A stretch of DNA of 64,000 nt from Thiocystis violacea (GCF_016583565.1 NZ_NRRF01000001.1:62001-126000), one strand, 5' to 3'. Shown: positions 26,768-36,464, numbered from the stretch's first letter. Numbers and translations: made by a program. The notes: generated by a model not told the origin, from the letters alone.

Positions 26768-27406
26768 TCAGGGCTCGGCTTGGGTGGGATTTGGCGATTG
26801 CGGCGGCCTCGGCAGCGCCTGCAGGGTCTGCGCGACGTCTCGACTGAAATCGCCCAGGCTGGCGCTTAGAGCGGCGATCATGGCGCTCTCATCACCAGGC
26901 GGTGCCATGGGTTGGCGGTAGGAGCGCTCCTGCACCCTCAGCACCTGATCGATGCCGGCGTCCAGCACCGTCCAGCGAACCTTGAGCAGCGCCTGGCCAT
27001 CGGCCGTTCCCTCGAAGGCGAGCACATCGGCCGCCACGCGGAAATCCAGCGGGTAGCGGATCTCGCTGGGGAAGACGATGATCCGGCTGGTCCCCAAGAG
27101 AACCGCCAGGTTCTCGCTCCAGACCCGGAGGAAGTCGTCCTGCACGGTGCCGCCCCAGCGGTGGAATTCGTCCACGGCCAGGCGGTTGTCGCTCTCACGC
27201 GAGACGATCTGAGGCCGGTCGAGGAAGACCGGAAAGGTCACCGGGCCGAGCCCGATGCCCAGCCCGGCCGATGCCGAAGGCGGCGTCTGAGCCGTGGGCG
27301 GCAATGGCGACAGGGTGTAGAAGGTCGAGGGTGGTGTGCTCGCACAGCCCAGGAGCATGAGCGCGCAGCTACCCAAGAGAAACCAGTTCGGTACAGCCAG
27401 GTTCAT
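26768..27406 (-). CDS. pqiC: PqiC/YmbA lipoprotein
   Basis: 212 residues. A lipoprotein signal peptide ends in the lipobox LLGC (Cys about residue 21), followed by FYTLSPLPP, the usual start of the PqiC (DUF330) domain. The family anchors in the outer membrane and works with PqiA and PqiB in lipid transport across the periplasm. The start overlaps the pqiB stop by 4 bp. Gene order pqiA-pqiB-pqiC on the reverse strand matches the standard operon. Confidence 0.9.
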   Translation of the reverse strand: MNLAVPNWFLLGSCALMLLGCASTPPSTFYTLSPLPPTAQTPPSASAGLGIGLGPVTFPVFLDRPQIVSRESDNRLAVDEFHRWGGTVQDDFLRVWSENLAVLLGTSRIIVFPSEIRYPLDFRVAADVLAFEGTADGQALLKVRWTVLDAGIDQVLRVQERSYRQPMAPPGDESAMIAALSASLGDFSRDVAQTLQALPRPPQSPNPTQAEP

Positions 27407-29097
27407 CGTCCCCTCCCCTTGCCTTGCAGGAGCGCCTCGGGATGGCGCTCGAGATAGTCGGCCATGACGCGCACCGAGCGCGCAGCCGAGGACACATCCT
27501 GAAACATTCGCTGCATCTCGATGTAGACGGGCGAGCTGTTGGAGATCATTGCGCTGGCGCTCTTGAGGGTCGCGGCGCTCTCCTGCAGCGCCGCCACCAA
27601 CTCGGGAGCGACCTCCGCGTTGAGCTTTGCCGCCATCTGGCGAACCTCGGCCAGTGCCCCTTCCAGCTCCGCGATCGCCCCCTTGAGCTCTTTGGAGTTG
27701 ACCAGCTGGTTGACGCCCGCGGCGGTCTCGCTCAGATCCTTGCCGATCTGGTCGAGCGGGATGGCGTCGATCTTGTCGAGCACATTGGTCACCTTGGTGG
27801 TCAGCGCCTCGAGTGGCGTCTGCATGGTCGGGATGACCTCATAGCCGCTGTATTCGGCAACCACTTGCGGCTCGGCGTCCGGGTAGACATCCAGATCCAC
27901 ATAGAGATCACCCGTCAGCAGGCTGTCGAATTTGACCTGGCCCCGCAGCCCGTTCGCCACCAATCGATCGATGAGACCATCGTCCTCGGGGGCGCGCTGA
28001 CCGCCCTCGATGGAGATACGATCCGGCTCGACCTCGACCAGCACGGGGATGCGAAACCTGAGTTTGTTCCGATCGAACTGCAGCTGTACGTCCAGCACCC
28101 GACCGATATCGATCCCCTTCAGGACGACAGGAGACCCAACGCTCAAGCCGCGCACGGAACCGTCGAAGAAGAGCAGATAGCGCTCCTTGCGCGCGTAGGT
28201 CTTGGCGTAGGCGGCATCCCGGGAGGGATAGAGCGGAAAGGTATCCGGCACCTTGTCGCTGTCCTTTTCAAGATCCAAGGTATCCAGCGCATCGAAGGAC
28301 ACGCCGCCGATCAGCACGGACAGGAGCGACTCGGTGTCGACCTTCACCCCGCTGCCGGAGATGGAGACGTCGATCCCGCTGGCATTCCAGAACCGGGTGT
28401 TCGTGGTTATCAGGGCATCGTGGGGCGAGGAGACGAAGATCTCGATACTGACGGCCTGACCGTCCTTGTCGAGCGAATAGCCCACCACCTGCCCGACCTG
28501 AATCTGGCGGTAATACACGGGCGAGCCGATGTTGAGCGACCCCAGCGAGGGTGCGCGCAGCACGAACTGCTTGCCGTCCTCCGAGGTGGTGATGGCCGGC
28601 GGCTCTTCCAGCCCTTTGAAGTCGCGCATCGCGCGTCCCTCGGTGCCGGGATCCAGGGCGATGTAGGCGCCCGAGAGCAGTGTATCCAGCCCCGAGACGC
28701 CGCTGGCGGTCACCCGCGGGCGCTCGACCCAGAACTTGGTGTTCTCCGTGAGAAAGGCCGCAAAGGCGTGCTTGAGTTCGGCGGTCACGATGACGCTCTT
28801 GAGGTCTCCGCTCACGTCGATCGAGGTCACCTGCCCGACGTCCACGTCCTTGAACTTGACCTTGGTCTGCCCCGCCGAGAGACCGGACGCGGTCTTGAAC
28901 TCGACGGTGACCGTGGGCCCCTTCTCCGACAGCGTCTTGACCGCGAGCCAGACGCCGATGGCAACCGCGACCAGCGGAATCAGCCAGACCAGGGAAAGAC
29001 TGCTGCGCTTGCGGACGATCGCCTGCGGGACGGGCTCAGACGGATCGTCCGCTGGGTTCTGAGGCGAGGTTCCCTGACCCACGTGGGGCTCTGACAT
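27403..29097 (-). CDS. pqiB: PqiB MCE-domain protein
   Basis: 564 residues from ATG 29097 (MSEPHVGQG; GGAG upstream). The frame extends six codons further to 29115. One membrane helix (~37-57, LSLVWLIPLVAVAIGVWLAV) is followed by three MCE domains (starting near VTVEFKTASGLSAG, FVLRAPSLGSLNIGSPVYYR and LFFDGSVRGLSVGSPV). A long C-terminal coiled-coil region follows (KLNAEVAPELVAAL). The MCE rings stack into a tube that bridges the periplasm for lipids. Length is close to the E. coli protein. The gene start lies 62 bp inside pqiA. Confidence 0.93.
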   Translation of the reverse strand: MSEPHVGQGTSPQNPADDPSEPVPQAIVRKRSSLSLVWLIPLVAVAIGVWLAVKTLSEKGPTVTVEFKTASGLSAGQTKVKFKDVDVGQVTSIDVSGDLKSVIVTAELKHAFAAFLTENTKFWVERPRVTASGVSGLDTLLSGAYIALDPGTEGRAMRDFKGLEEPPAITTSEDGKQFVLRAPSLGSLNIGSPVYYRQIQVGQVVGYSLDKDGQAVSIEIFVSSPHDALITTNTRFWNASGIDVSISGSGVKVDTESLLSVLIGGVSFDALDTLDLEKDSDKVPDTFPLYPSRDAAYAKTYARKERYLLFFDGSVRGLSVGSPVVLKGIDIGRVLDVQLQFDRNKLRFRIPVLVEVEPDRISIEGGQRAPEDDGLIDRLVANGLRGQVKFDSLLTGDLYVDLDVYPDAEPQVVAEYSGYEVIPTMQTPLEALTTKVTNVLDKIDAIPLDQIGKDLSETAAGVNQLVNSKELKGAIAELEGALAEVRQMAAKLNAEVAPELVAALQESAATLKSASAMISNSSPVYIEMQRMFQDVSSAARSVRVMADYLERHPEALLQGKGRGR

Positions 29098-30334
29098 GCT
29101 CCGGCTCCAAGACATCCCAGATGAGTCTGGGATCGAATGACATGGCCGCGAGCATGGTGATGATCACGACCGCACAAAAGAAAATCGCACCCGCCTCCGC
29201 CTGCACGGTCGCGAGGTTACCCAACCGCACCAGGGCAACCAGGATGGTGACCACATAGACGTCCACCATCGACCAGCGCCCGATCGCCTCGGTCACCCGG
29301 TAGAGGCGCGTGCGGTCCCGCGGGCTCCAGGTACAGCGAAACTGGACCGACAGCAGCAGCGTGAACAGGATCATCAACTTCAGCATGGGCACGAAGATGC
29401 TGGCGACGAAGACGACGACGGCCAGCGGCCACATGCCATTGTCCAGCAGGAAGACGACACCCGTGTAGATGGTATCCGATTGGCTCCGACCCAGCGACGT
29501 GACGGTCATGATCGGCAGCAGATTCGCCGGAACGTAGAAGACGATGGCTGCCAGCAGCAAGGCCCAGGTCCGCTGGAGACTCTTGGGCTTGCGACGGTGC
29601 AGCACATCCGTGCACCGCGGGCAACGCAGCTGCCGCCCGTCGCGTATCGCCGCGCCGCGATGCATCACCAGCTCGCAGACATCGCAGGTGAGATGATCGT
29701 CTCCAGGCCGAATGGGTCGGGAGAGATCGGTCAGCGGCGGAACCCGCGACCAGACCAGATCGGGGTCCAGCGCCGCCTGCGCGGCGGCCAGCACCAGGAT
29801 GAGCACGCCGAAGGCGAACAGCGAGGTTCCGGGGACGATGGTCGCCATCTCCGAGAGCTTCACCACGGAGACGAGGATGCCGAGCATGAAGACGTCCATC
29901 ATGCCCCAGGGCGTCAGCGTGCGAACCAGACGAAAGACCGACGGCAACCAGGCAGGCATCTGCCCCAGCGCCAAGGGCGTGAGCACGACCAGCAGCAAGG
30001 CCAACTGCAAGCCCGGCGCCAGCACGCTGGTGAAGAACACCACGCCCGCGATGAACCAGCTGCCCGAGGTGTAGAGATCGATGACCCCGGTGAGCAGGGT
30101 CGTCTGGGTCAACTGCCCCTGCATTTCGAAGGACAGGAAGGGGAAGCTGTTGGCGACGATGAAGAGCACGATCCCGGCGAGCGTGAACGCCAGGGTCCGG
30201 TGGAGGCTGTCCGGACGGTCGCGGTGCATCACGCCGCCGCACCGGACGCACTCCGCCGCGCCGCCAGGCGGAAGCACCGGGTTGCGCTGCAGGAGCCCGC
30301 ATTCGAGGCATTCGGTCAGGGAGTCGTGATACAT
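29036..30334 (-). CDS. pqiA: PqiA integral membrane protein
   Basis: 432 residues with two PqiA domains, each with a four-Cys zinc-ribbon-like motif (CLECGLLQRN...CVRCG near the start; CDVCELVMHRG...CPRC near residue 220) and about four membrane helices. It is the inner-membrane partner of PqiB. The last 62 bp overlap the start of pqiB, so the two are translationally coupled. The ending (RGSNLASEPSGRSV region) is hydrophilic and extends past the usual length. Confidence 0.93.
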   Translation of the reverse strand: MYHDSLTECLECGLLQRNPVLPPGGAAECVRCGGVMHRDRPDSLHRTLAFTLAGIVLFIVANSFPFLSFEMQGQLTQTTLLTGVIDLYTSGSWFIAGVVFFTSVLAPGLQLALLLVVLTPLALGQMPAWLPSVFRLVRTLTPWGMMDVFMLGILVSVVKLSEMATIVPGTSLFAFGVLILVLAAAQAALDPDLVWSRVPPLTDLSRPIRPGDDHLTCDVCELVMHRGAAIRDGRQLRCPRCTDVLHRRKPKSLQRTWALLLAAIVFYVPANLLPIMTVTSLGRSQSDTIYTGVVFLLDNGMWPLAVVVFVASIFVPMLKLMILFTLLLSVQFRCTWSPRDRTRLYRVTEAIGRWSMVDVYVVTILVALVRLGNLATVQAEAGAIFFCAVVIITMLAAMSFDPRLIWDVLEPEHVRAPRGSGNLASEPSGRSV

Positions 30335-30454
30335 CCGTGCCTGTCGTCGGGGAGGAATGGGTAAGCCGGGCTCATGGCAATGGCCTTGCGTCAGCGATCA
30401 GTATGCGCAGTGCACCAGTATCTCACCAGCCTCTGACGCCCCCTTTTCGCTCGA

Positions 30455-31918
30455 TCAGGTGCCGCAGAAGGTCTGCCGCACCACCTCGCGTGGCTCCGGG
30501 GGTCGCTGAAACGCGCTGGTCGTCGGGTCGTCCTGCCAAGGTGTCCTCAGCACCTCCAACAAGGCGTCCAGCGGCGCGAGATCGCCCTCGACGGCAGCGT
30601 CCAGCGCAGCCTCCACGCGATGGTTTCTGGGAATGACGGCCGGATTGGCCCGACGCATCCGCCCGGCGCGGTCATCGGCAGCCATCGGCTCCCGCGCCAG
30701 ACGCAGATGCCAACGCGCCAGCCAATCGTCCAGGCCAGCGCAAGCGCCCAGCTCTGCCCGCAGCCCTGTCTCATCGCCCTCAACCGCGTCGCAGAGAGTG
30801 CGGAAGCTGTTGGTGAAGTCGGCATTGGCCTCGGCCATCGCCTCCAGCAAGGCGGTCACCAGCTCAGCGTCCTCGGGATGGGGCTCCCTGAAACCGAGCT
30901 TGGCGCGGAAGACATCCAGATAGGCGGTCTCGAAACGCTGCGGGAAGGCATCGATCGCCGACTGAGCCATCTCAAGCGCCCTGTCTTGCTCCACATCCAG
31001 AATCGGCAGCAGTGCCTGCGCCAGCCGGGCGAGATTCCACTGCGCGATCCTCGGCTGATTGCCGTAGGCATAGCGCCCGCGGTGATCGATGGAGCTGTAG
31101 ACGGTGCTCGGGTGGTAGTGATCCATGAAGGCGCAGGGGCCGTAGTCGATCGTCTCGCCGGCAATGGACATATTGTCCGTATTCATGACGCCATGGATGA
31201 AGCCTACCCCCAACCACTGCGCAACCAGCCGAGCCTGACGCTGCACGACCGACTCCAGCAGGGCGCGATAAGGCCGCTCGTCCCGCGTCGCCTCGGGATA
31301 GTGCCGATCGATCACATAGTCGGCGAGGCGCTTGAGGGCATCGCTGTCCTTCCGCGCTAGAAAATACTCGAAGGTCCCGATGCGCACATGGCTGCGCGCG
31401 ACCCGCGTCAAGACGGCGCCAGGCATGGCCGCGTCGCGGTAGACCTGCTCGCCGGTCGTCACAGCGGCTAGCGCACGCGTGGTCGGAATGGCGAAGGCGT
31501 GCATGGCCTCGCTGATGATGTACTCGCGCAGCACCGGCCCGAGCCATGCGCGTCCGTCACCGGCTCTGGAGAAGGGCGTGCGCCCCGAGCCCTTCAGCTG
31601 GAGATCGAAGCGTTCACCGGCTGGCGTCAGGATCTCCCCCAGCAGAATGGCCCGGCCATCTCCAAGCTGGGGTACGAAATTGCCGAACTGATGCCCCGCA
31701 TAGGCCATCGCCAAGGGATCCGCGCCTTTCGGAACCCGATTGCCCGCCAAGACGGCAATCCCTTCCGCGGAGTCGAGCGCATCGGCATCGATCCCGAGCT
31801 GCTCGGCAAGCAGGCGATTGAGCTTGACCAGGCCAGGCTCTTCGACCGGCTCGGGCGGCAAGCGGGCATAGAAGCGATCAGGCAGACGGGCGTAGCTATT
31901 GTCGAAGGCAAATGTCAT
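30455..31918 (-). CDS. selO: SelO protein adenylyltransferase (YdiU family)
   Basis: 487 residues. The pseudokinase domain has YAGHQFGNFVPQLGDGRA, LKGSGRTPFSRAGDGRAW, VMNTDNMSIAGETIDYGP and AFMDHYHPS. SelO transfers AMP from ATP to Ser, Thr or Tyr of proteins and protects against redox stress. The sequence ends FCGT, with a Cys third from the end, which is the position of Sec in eukaryotic SelO. The gene is single, reverse strand, with 120 bp to pqiA. Confidence 0.94.
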   Translation of the reverse strand: MTFAFDNSYARLPDRFYARLPPEPVEEPGLVKLNRLLAEQLGIDADALDSAEGIAVLAGNRVPKGADPLAMAYAGHQFGNFVPQLGDGRAILLGEILTPAGERFDLQLKGSGRTPFSRAGDGRAWLGPVLREYIISEAMHAFAIPTTRALAAVTTGEQVYRDAAMPGAVLTRVARSHVRIGTFEYFLARKDSDALKRLADYVIDRHYPEATRDERPYRALLESVVQRQARLVAQWLGVGFIHGVMNTDNMSIAGETIDYGPCAFMDHYHPSTVYSSIDHRGRYAYGNQPRIAQWNLARLAQALLPILDVEQDRALEMAQSAIDAFPQRFETAYLDVFRAKLGFREPHPEDAELVTALLEAMAEANADFTNSFRTLCDAVEGDETGLRAELGACAGLDDWLARWHLRLAREPMAADDRAGRMRRANPAVIPRNHRVEAALDAAVEGDLAPLDALLEVLRTPWQDDPTTSAFQRPPEPREVVRQTFCGT

Positions 31919-32378
31919 CCGAGAAGTCTCCGGTGCAAGACTCCAGGAACTGGGGGCAAAAACAGCTGAGCGAAGGTCCCAAGCGCCGATAGACCCTCAA
32001 GGGCTGGCCGATCGGGCTGGCGGACTCGACGAGGAGACCTCATCCTTTACCGGCTTGATCCGGATCTTCCCTTAACAGGCTTCAGAAGCCTCAGACGCGG
32101 CGGCCCGCGCCAGATCGGAACCAGGACGACAGGCTGCGTAGGCGATGAGCAGATTCTTGCGGACACCTGCCAGGTGGCAATGACAATGATCGCAATGGGC
32201 TGATGATGTGCGCTAATAGCAGCAAGCACTTCATTGACCGTCGTTCGGTTAAAATGCGCCTTGTTACACCGAAGGTTGTCGCCCCTGGAAAAGGGTTGAC
32301 AGCATCCCTCTCCCGCGATAGCTTCATCCTGCTATCCAGCGCAGAAGTCCATTGACCAACCGAGTATAGAGGTCACTT
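31919..32378. other. 460-bp intergenic region upstream of selO and a small gene
   Basis: No supported gene. A possible sigma-70 promoter for the downstream small gene is described separately. Short open frames on the reverse strand have no family signal. Confidence 0.4.
32296..32324 (+). promoter_or_regulatory. possible sigma-70 promoter
   Basis: TTGACA at 32296-32301 is a perfect -35 box, with TAGCTT at 32319-32324 after 17 bp as a weak -10. It lies 55 bp upstream of the 53-residue gene at 32379. Two-box matches like this occur by chance, so this is a suggestion only. Confidence 0.3.
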
Positions 32379-32540
32379 ATGAGCGAGCAAGCAAGCACCC
32401 GCCCAAAGGTTCCAGACGGCCACAGCCGATTTATCGTGACCCGTCAGAAGCAGGCGAATGAAAAGGGGTTCGTTGGATACGACGTCATTTGGGAAGAATT
32501 CCAGAAAGAGGCCAAGTACCAGACCCCGAAGCGCCCCTAA
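32379..32540 (+). CDS. small hypothetical protein, 53 residues
   Basis: ATG 32379 follows TAGAGGTCACTT, a fair ribosome site. The product starts MSEQASTRPKVPDGHSRF and contains FIVTRQKQANEKGFVG and YDVIWEEFQKEAKY, soluble and charged, with no membrane segment. Base composition is less GC-rich than neighbours. I do not recognise a family. The clean ribosome site, plausible promoter and absence of competing frames support it as real. Confidence 0.55.
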   Translation: MSEQASTRPKVPDGHSRFIVTRQKQANEKGFVGYDVIWEEFQKEAKYQTPKRP

Positions 32541-32867
32541 CTGCGCGCGACCGCGTGAACTCGACAGGCTCGCGCGGGCGCCGATACCAAGTCCGCGCAG
32601 ATGCGGAAGCTCGGCCTATCACGGCGTCGAAATTGTCCCCTACTCGCCTCACGCAAGGCAATGACTTCTCCAACACTCACATAGCCTGAAATTTCGTCAC
32701 GGCTCCGCCCCTCGACCAGACGACTTTCACCAAGCATTGCGCCATCGGCTGGTCAATGGCCACGCGACGGACACCTCGAACTCGACGCAGTATTTGATGT
32801 TTCCCCCATCCTGAGCCGCGAAAACTCGCCCGACGCTGCGGATCAACGGATCAACAGGATATCAAGA

Positions 32868-33179
32868 ATGAAACTGACATTGGCGAGCTCAGAGTTCGAT
32901 GAGCAGCAAGCGATATTCACCGCTGAAATTGTTGAACGGATCAAAATCAAGCTTCAAGAAGCCAACGTAGAGCAGGAAAAGCTAGAAGATCTGACCGCGA
33001 GCATTGCGCTCAGCATCGCCGGCCTCATTGACGATCTCGCGGGGATCGAAGTGGATGGCTTGGACGTACATCCGTACTTAACCTTTCGCGGCGATGGTGA
33101 TGAGCTCATTCACTGCGGTGAAAACTCATCGACATACGAGCACGTCTATGGCGCCATGAAGAAGCTGTTTCACACCTGA
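32868..33179 (+). CDS. hypothetical protein, 103 residues
   Basis: ATG 32868 follows AGGATATCAAGA. The protein is acidic and mixed alpha/beta: a helical N-terminal part (IKIKLQEANVEQEKLEDL) and a C-terminal part with DVHPYLTFRGDGDELIHC and STYEHVYGAMKKLFHT. The gene has relatively AT-rich codons compared with its neighbours and no recognised family. It is convergent with the FKBP gene. It could be a recently acquired gene. Confidence 0.6.
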   Translation: MKLTLASSEFDEQQAIFTAEIVERIKIKLQEANVEQEKLEDLTASIALSIAGLIDDLAGIEVDGLDVHPYLTFRGDGDELIHCGENSSTYEHVYGAMKKLFHT

Positions 33180-33310
33180 CCGACAGCCCCAATCGGCCCA
33201 GACTGCGGGGCGCGCGATGAAATAGCTCTACTGCGCGTAATTTAGGGGTAGTGGCGTCAAGGATTGACTGCGCGCGCCCGCGCAGAGATGAGCAGGATAC
33301 GGAAATCGCC

Positions 33311-33847
33311 TTAGATCGGTCTGGTTGGAATCCCACCGATGTCTGGACCTTTCTCCAGGGCCCCGCCCGCGCTGATCTCCGCATCGGTCGCGTCGCGCAC
33401 GCTCAGAACCTCGAGTTCGAATACGACCATCCTGCCGCAAAGTGGATGGTTTCCGTCAATTGTCAGCGTCTTATCGTCCATTCGGGTGACGAGAAAGCTC
33501 TTGGCCTGACCCTTGTCATTCTCCATGAGAATCCGCATACCGACTTCCCGGTATTCATCGGGGACGTTTTCGATCAAGTCGGTGATGACCAAGGACTCGT
33601 CTCTGGAGCCATAGAGGTCCGTGCAGTCGATCGAAACCGATATCCGCTCTCCCGCCAACTTCCCCTCCAGCTCCGCCATGACCTGCGGCGCCAGTACCTC
33701 ATTGCTTCCGTGAACATAACCCAGAGGAAACTCCACGGTTGTCAAGACGTCACCCGTCTTCTGATCCACGACCCGATAGGTCAGCTCGACGAACTTGTTG
33801 TCGCCAATTCTGTTGTCTTCGATGGTTTCTTTCATAATCGGCTTCAT
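33311..33847 (-). CDS. SlyD-type FKBP peptidyl-prolyl isomerase
   Basis: 178 residues. Features of the SlyD-like FKBP family are FVELTYRVVDQKTGDVL, FPLGYVHGSNEVLAP, an inserted IF domain, and the ending TLTIDGNHPLCGRMVVFELEVLSV (NHPLAG-type motif with Cys in place of Ala). It catalyses proline cis-trans isomerisation and can chaperone folding. It lacks the His-rich metal-binding tail of E. coli SlyD. It starts 3 bp after the stop of the 116-residue gene, which follows aprA, so it may take part in the APS reductase locus. Confidence 0.87.
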   Translation of the reverse strand: MKPIMKETIEDNRIGDNKFVELTYRVVDQKTGDVLTTVEFPLGYVHGSNEVLAPQVMAELEGKLAGERISVSIDCTDLYGSRDESLVITDLIENVPDEYREVGMRILMENDKGQAKSFLVTRMDDKTLTIDGNHPLCGRMVVFELEVLSVRDATDAEISAGGALEKGPDIGGIPTRPI

Positions 33848-33850
33848 GGA

Positions 33851-34201
33851 TTAGAAAATCGAGGCAGCGAAGATCCGCACGTCCCCCCTCTCGTAGCCAA
33901 GGACCATTCGTCCCAGCCACTCGCCTTCCCGCGTGGTACTCCGCACGCGGTAGAGAACCGTCACATGTTGGCCGCGCCTGATGATTCCTAGAAAGTCGCG
34001 TTCCTCGACCAGGTTCCGTGCCAGCTCGCTGTGCGCGAACTGCTTACCCACTTCGACCTCGTTCAAGCCAAGCAGCAAGTCGTAAGAGAACTTCTTGATG
34101 AACTTGCCATACTGACCCTTATTGGAATACTTGATCAGGTCATCCCACATCGGGTGCGCGATCTCGAGTATCTCTTCGTCAGTCTTATCGATAATGTTCA
34201 T
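33851..34201 (-). CDS. uncharacterised protein downstream of aprA, 116 residues
   Basis: The product starts MNIIDKTDEEILEIAHPMW and is soluble, with helices then a beta-rich C-terminal half (GQHVTVLYRVRSTTREGEWLG, cut at GQHVTVLYRVRS, then RMVLGYERGDVRIFAASIF). The second half looks like an SnoaL/NTF2-like or small barrel fold, which I cannot confirm. It lies 400 bp after aprA in the same direction and 3 bp before the FKBP gene. Function unknown; no ribosome site of good quality is visible. Confidence 0.7.
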   Translation of the reverse strand: MNIIDKTDEEILEIAHPMWDDLIKYSNKGQYGKFIKKFSYDLLLGLNEVEVGKQFAHSELARNLVEERDFLGIIRRGQHVTVLYRVRSTTREGEWLGRMVLGYERGDVRIFAASIF

Positions 34202-34601
34202 GTTACATCGCCATCAATCGCCTTCACGCCACCGTGACGTCAAGGCAGGTGTGCAAGCCGTCAAGTTAACACGCATAAAAAAAGACCAACAAGGACTGTC
34301 GATCTCCCTTCGTCTTCGTCTTCGTCTTCGTAGCCGTCCATCGAGCCACGCTAACCACCAACCTCGAGCGCAGAGGCTCCGCCTCGGAAAAGGCAAGGCC
34401 CCGGATACACCGAGGGCCCATGCCTGAAGGCGATCTCTGTCAAAGACCATGCCCGTCGACCGGGATTCCCACCTGCCTTGGCTGTCACACTCACCGTCAC
34501 ATCGCCCGGCGATGCTCTGGTGAGTGCTCACTGAAGGCCGACGAAAACCCGGCGCCCTCGGGCAGGGTCTTTTCCTGCAATCGCCTAAGACGCGCTTGAT
34601 C
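34202..34601. other. 400-bp intergenic region after aprA
   Basis: No gene supported. It holds a (CTTCGT) x4 microsatellite at 34308-34331 and a run of seven A's near 34277. No clear terminator hairpin for aprA was found. Confidence 0.5.
34308..34331. repeat. hexanucleotide microsatellite (CTTCGT)x4
   Basis: Four exact copies of CTTCGT in a row, outside any supported gene. Such tracts can change length by slippage. Confidence 0.8.
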
Positions 34602-36464
34602 CTACTCCTCTACGAGGTGGTACAAAGGTGCCTTTTCCATGGTGTATTCACCCGTCTCGGGGTCACGGCGAGAGACTGTCAGCACATGCCAGTTCTCGTC
34701 ATCCACCTTCATGACGTCGCCCCGGTAATAGTAGCCCGGCCAGCGGGTTTCCTTGCGGAACAGGGTGTGCTGCATGACGGCCTCGGAGGTGAGCTGACGA
34801 TGCTTCAGCTCCCATGCCCGCAGCAGCTCGTGGATGTTTTCCGCGGCAACCTTCTCGAGATCCTCCTCCAGGAGTTTCATCTTCTTAAGACCGATGTTCA
34901 GCAGCTTTTCGTTGGTCATATAGCTGACTGTGACACCACCCGCGTACTCGTCCATCAGCTTCTGCAGGCGATCCAGGCCCTGGCGCGGGTTGATGTAGTT
35001 CGGGTTCACCGAACCGGCCGTGATCTCATTCCGATAGACTTTGTAGTGCTCCATCGGCTTGTAGATCTCTTCCTTGCGACGATTGATCTGCTCGTCGGAG
35101 ACACGGATACCCTCGGCCTTGCCGTCGTCGATGTACTTGCAGGCAGCCTTTGCCGCAAGACGGCCTTCGGTGAAGGAGCCGGACGAGAAGGCGTGCGGCG
35201 TGCCGCCAACGGCGTCACCAGCACCGAACAAACCTTCGACCGTGGTCATGCGGTTGTAGCCCCAGAAATAATCTGGCGGTGAGATATCCTCCGGACCCGA
35301 GCACCAGGCGCCGCAACCGGTCGCGTGAGAGCCCATGACGTAGGGCTCGGACGTGGTCAGCTCCGGGTTCTCGTTCTTCGGGTCGACGTCGGTTGCTGCC
35401 CAGAGGACGGCCTGTCCAACGGTCATACCCAGGAAGTTGTGCCAACCAATCTCTTCAAGATGCGGATCCTGGAAGGCCTCCATGGTGACCATGTGGATCG
35501 GACCGCGACCGGCATTGACCTCACTGATAAACGCATGGTTGCGCAGACAGGTCGGTATGGGTCGATGCGTTCTGTGCGAGGCTTCCGGATCCAGATATTC
35601 CTTGCCGACCATTTCCTGCAGCTGAGGCCACCACTTGGATTCATACTCCTCGCCGACACCATTTTGCGTATAGGTCTTGAGGTGCAGGAAGTAGGCGCCA
35701 ACCGGACCGTAGCCGTCTTTGAAACGCGCCAGGACGATTCTGTTCTCCATCTGGGTCATCTTGGCGCCAGCGCCAATCAGCAAGCCGTAGGCCGAGCCCG
35801 AAGACCAGGGGGCATACCAGACACGACCAGCACCTTCACCAACCGAGCGCGGCTTGTAGATGTTCGAGGCGCCGCCCGCGGCAACGATGACCGTTTTGGA
35901 CTTGAAGACGTGATAGTTGCCCGTACGCACATTGAAGCCGACCGCGCCGGCGACACGATTTGGCTTGCTTTCATCCATGAGCAGATGGGTGACGCAGATC
36001 CGATTGAAGACCTTGTCAGCCGACTTCTTCGCAGCTTCCGCGACGATTGGCTTGTAGGACTCCCCGTGAATCATGATCTGCCAGCGTCCTTCACGCTGAT
36101 AGGCACCCGTCTTCGGGTTGCGCATCAGCGGCAGACCCCATTCCTCGAACTGGTGTACGGCCGAGTCGACGTGACGCGCCATATCGAATAGCAGGTCTTC
36201 GCGAACCATGCCCATCAAGTCGATTCGCGCGTAACGGACGTGGTCTTCCGGATTGTTCTCGCCGAAACGGGTGCCCATGTAGCAGTTGATGGCGTAAAGA
36301 CCCTGTGCCACGGCGCCGGAGCGGTCGATGTTCGCCTTTTCGGCGATGACGATCTTCTTGTCCTTGCCCCAATAGCGGGCCTCGAAGGCGGCGCCCGTGC
36401 CGCCCAAGCCAGCTCCAGCGACGAGGATGTCGATACCGTCTTCGATGATTGTCTTGTAAGCCAT
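34602..36464 (-). CDS. aprA: adenylylsulfate reductase alpha subunit
   Basis: 620 residues. The N-terminal FAD-binding motif is VAGAGLGGTGAAFEARYWG. The fold is of the fumarate-reductase flavoprotein family, with typical AprA segments RSGAVAQGLYAINCYMG, HGESYKPIVAEAAK, VAAGGASNIYKPRS and FGAGDAVGGTPHAFSSGSF. Together with AprB it interconverts APS with AMP and sulfite; in sulfur oxidisers it runs toward APS. The start overlaps the aprB stop by one base (TGATG). No sat (ATP sulfurylase) gene is in the window, which is needed to complete the path. Confidence 0.97.
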   Translation of the reverse strand: MAYKTIIEDGIDILVAGAGLGGTGAAFEARYWGKDKKIVIAEKANIDRSGAVAQGLYAINCYMGTRFGENNPEDHVRYARIDLMGMVREDLLFDMARHVDSAVHQFEEWGLPLMRNPKTGAYQREGRWQIMIHGESYKPIVAEAAKKSADKVFNRICVTHLLMDESKPNRVAGAVGFNVRTGNYHVFKSKTVIVAAGGASNIYKPRSVGEGAGRVWYAPWSSGSAYGLLIGAGAKMTQMENRIVLARFKDGYGPVGAYFLHLKTYTQNGVGEEYESKWWPQLQEMVGKEYLDPEASHRTHRPIPTCLRNHAFISEVNAGRGPIHMVTMEAFQDPHLEEIGWHNFLGMTVGQAVLWAATDVDPKNENPELTTSEPYVMGSHATGCGAWCSGPEDISPPDYFWGYNRMTTVEGLFGAGDAVGGTPHAFSSGSFTEGRLAAKAACKYIDDGKAEGIRVSDEQINRRKEEIYKPMEHYKVYRNEITAGSVNPNYINPRQGLDRLQKLMDEYAGGVTVSYMTNEKLLNIGLKKMKLLEEDLEKVAAENIHELLRAWELKHRQLTSEAVMQHTLFRKETRWPGYYYRGDVMKVDDENWHVLTVSRRDPETGEYTMEKAPLYHLVEE

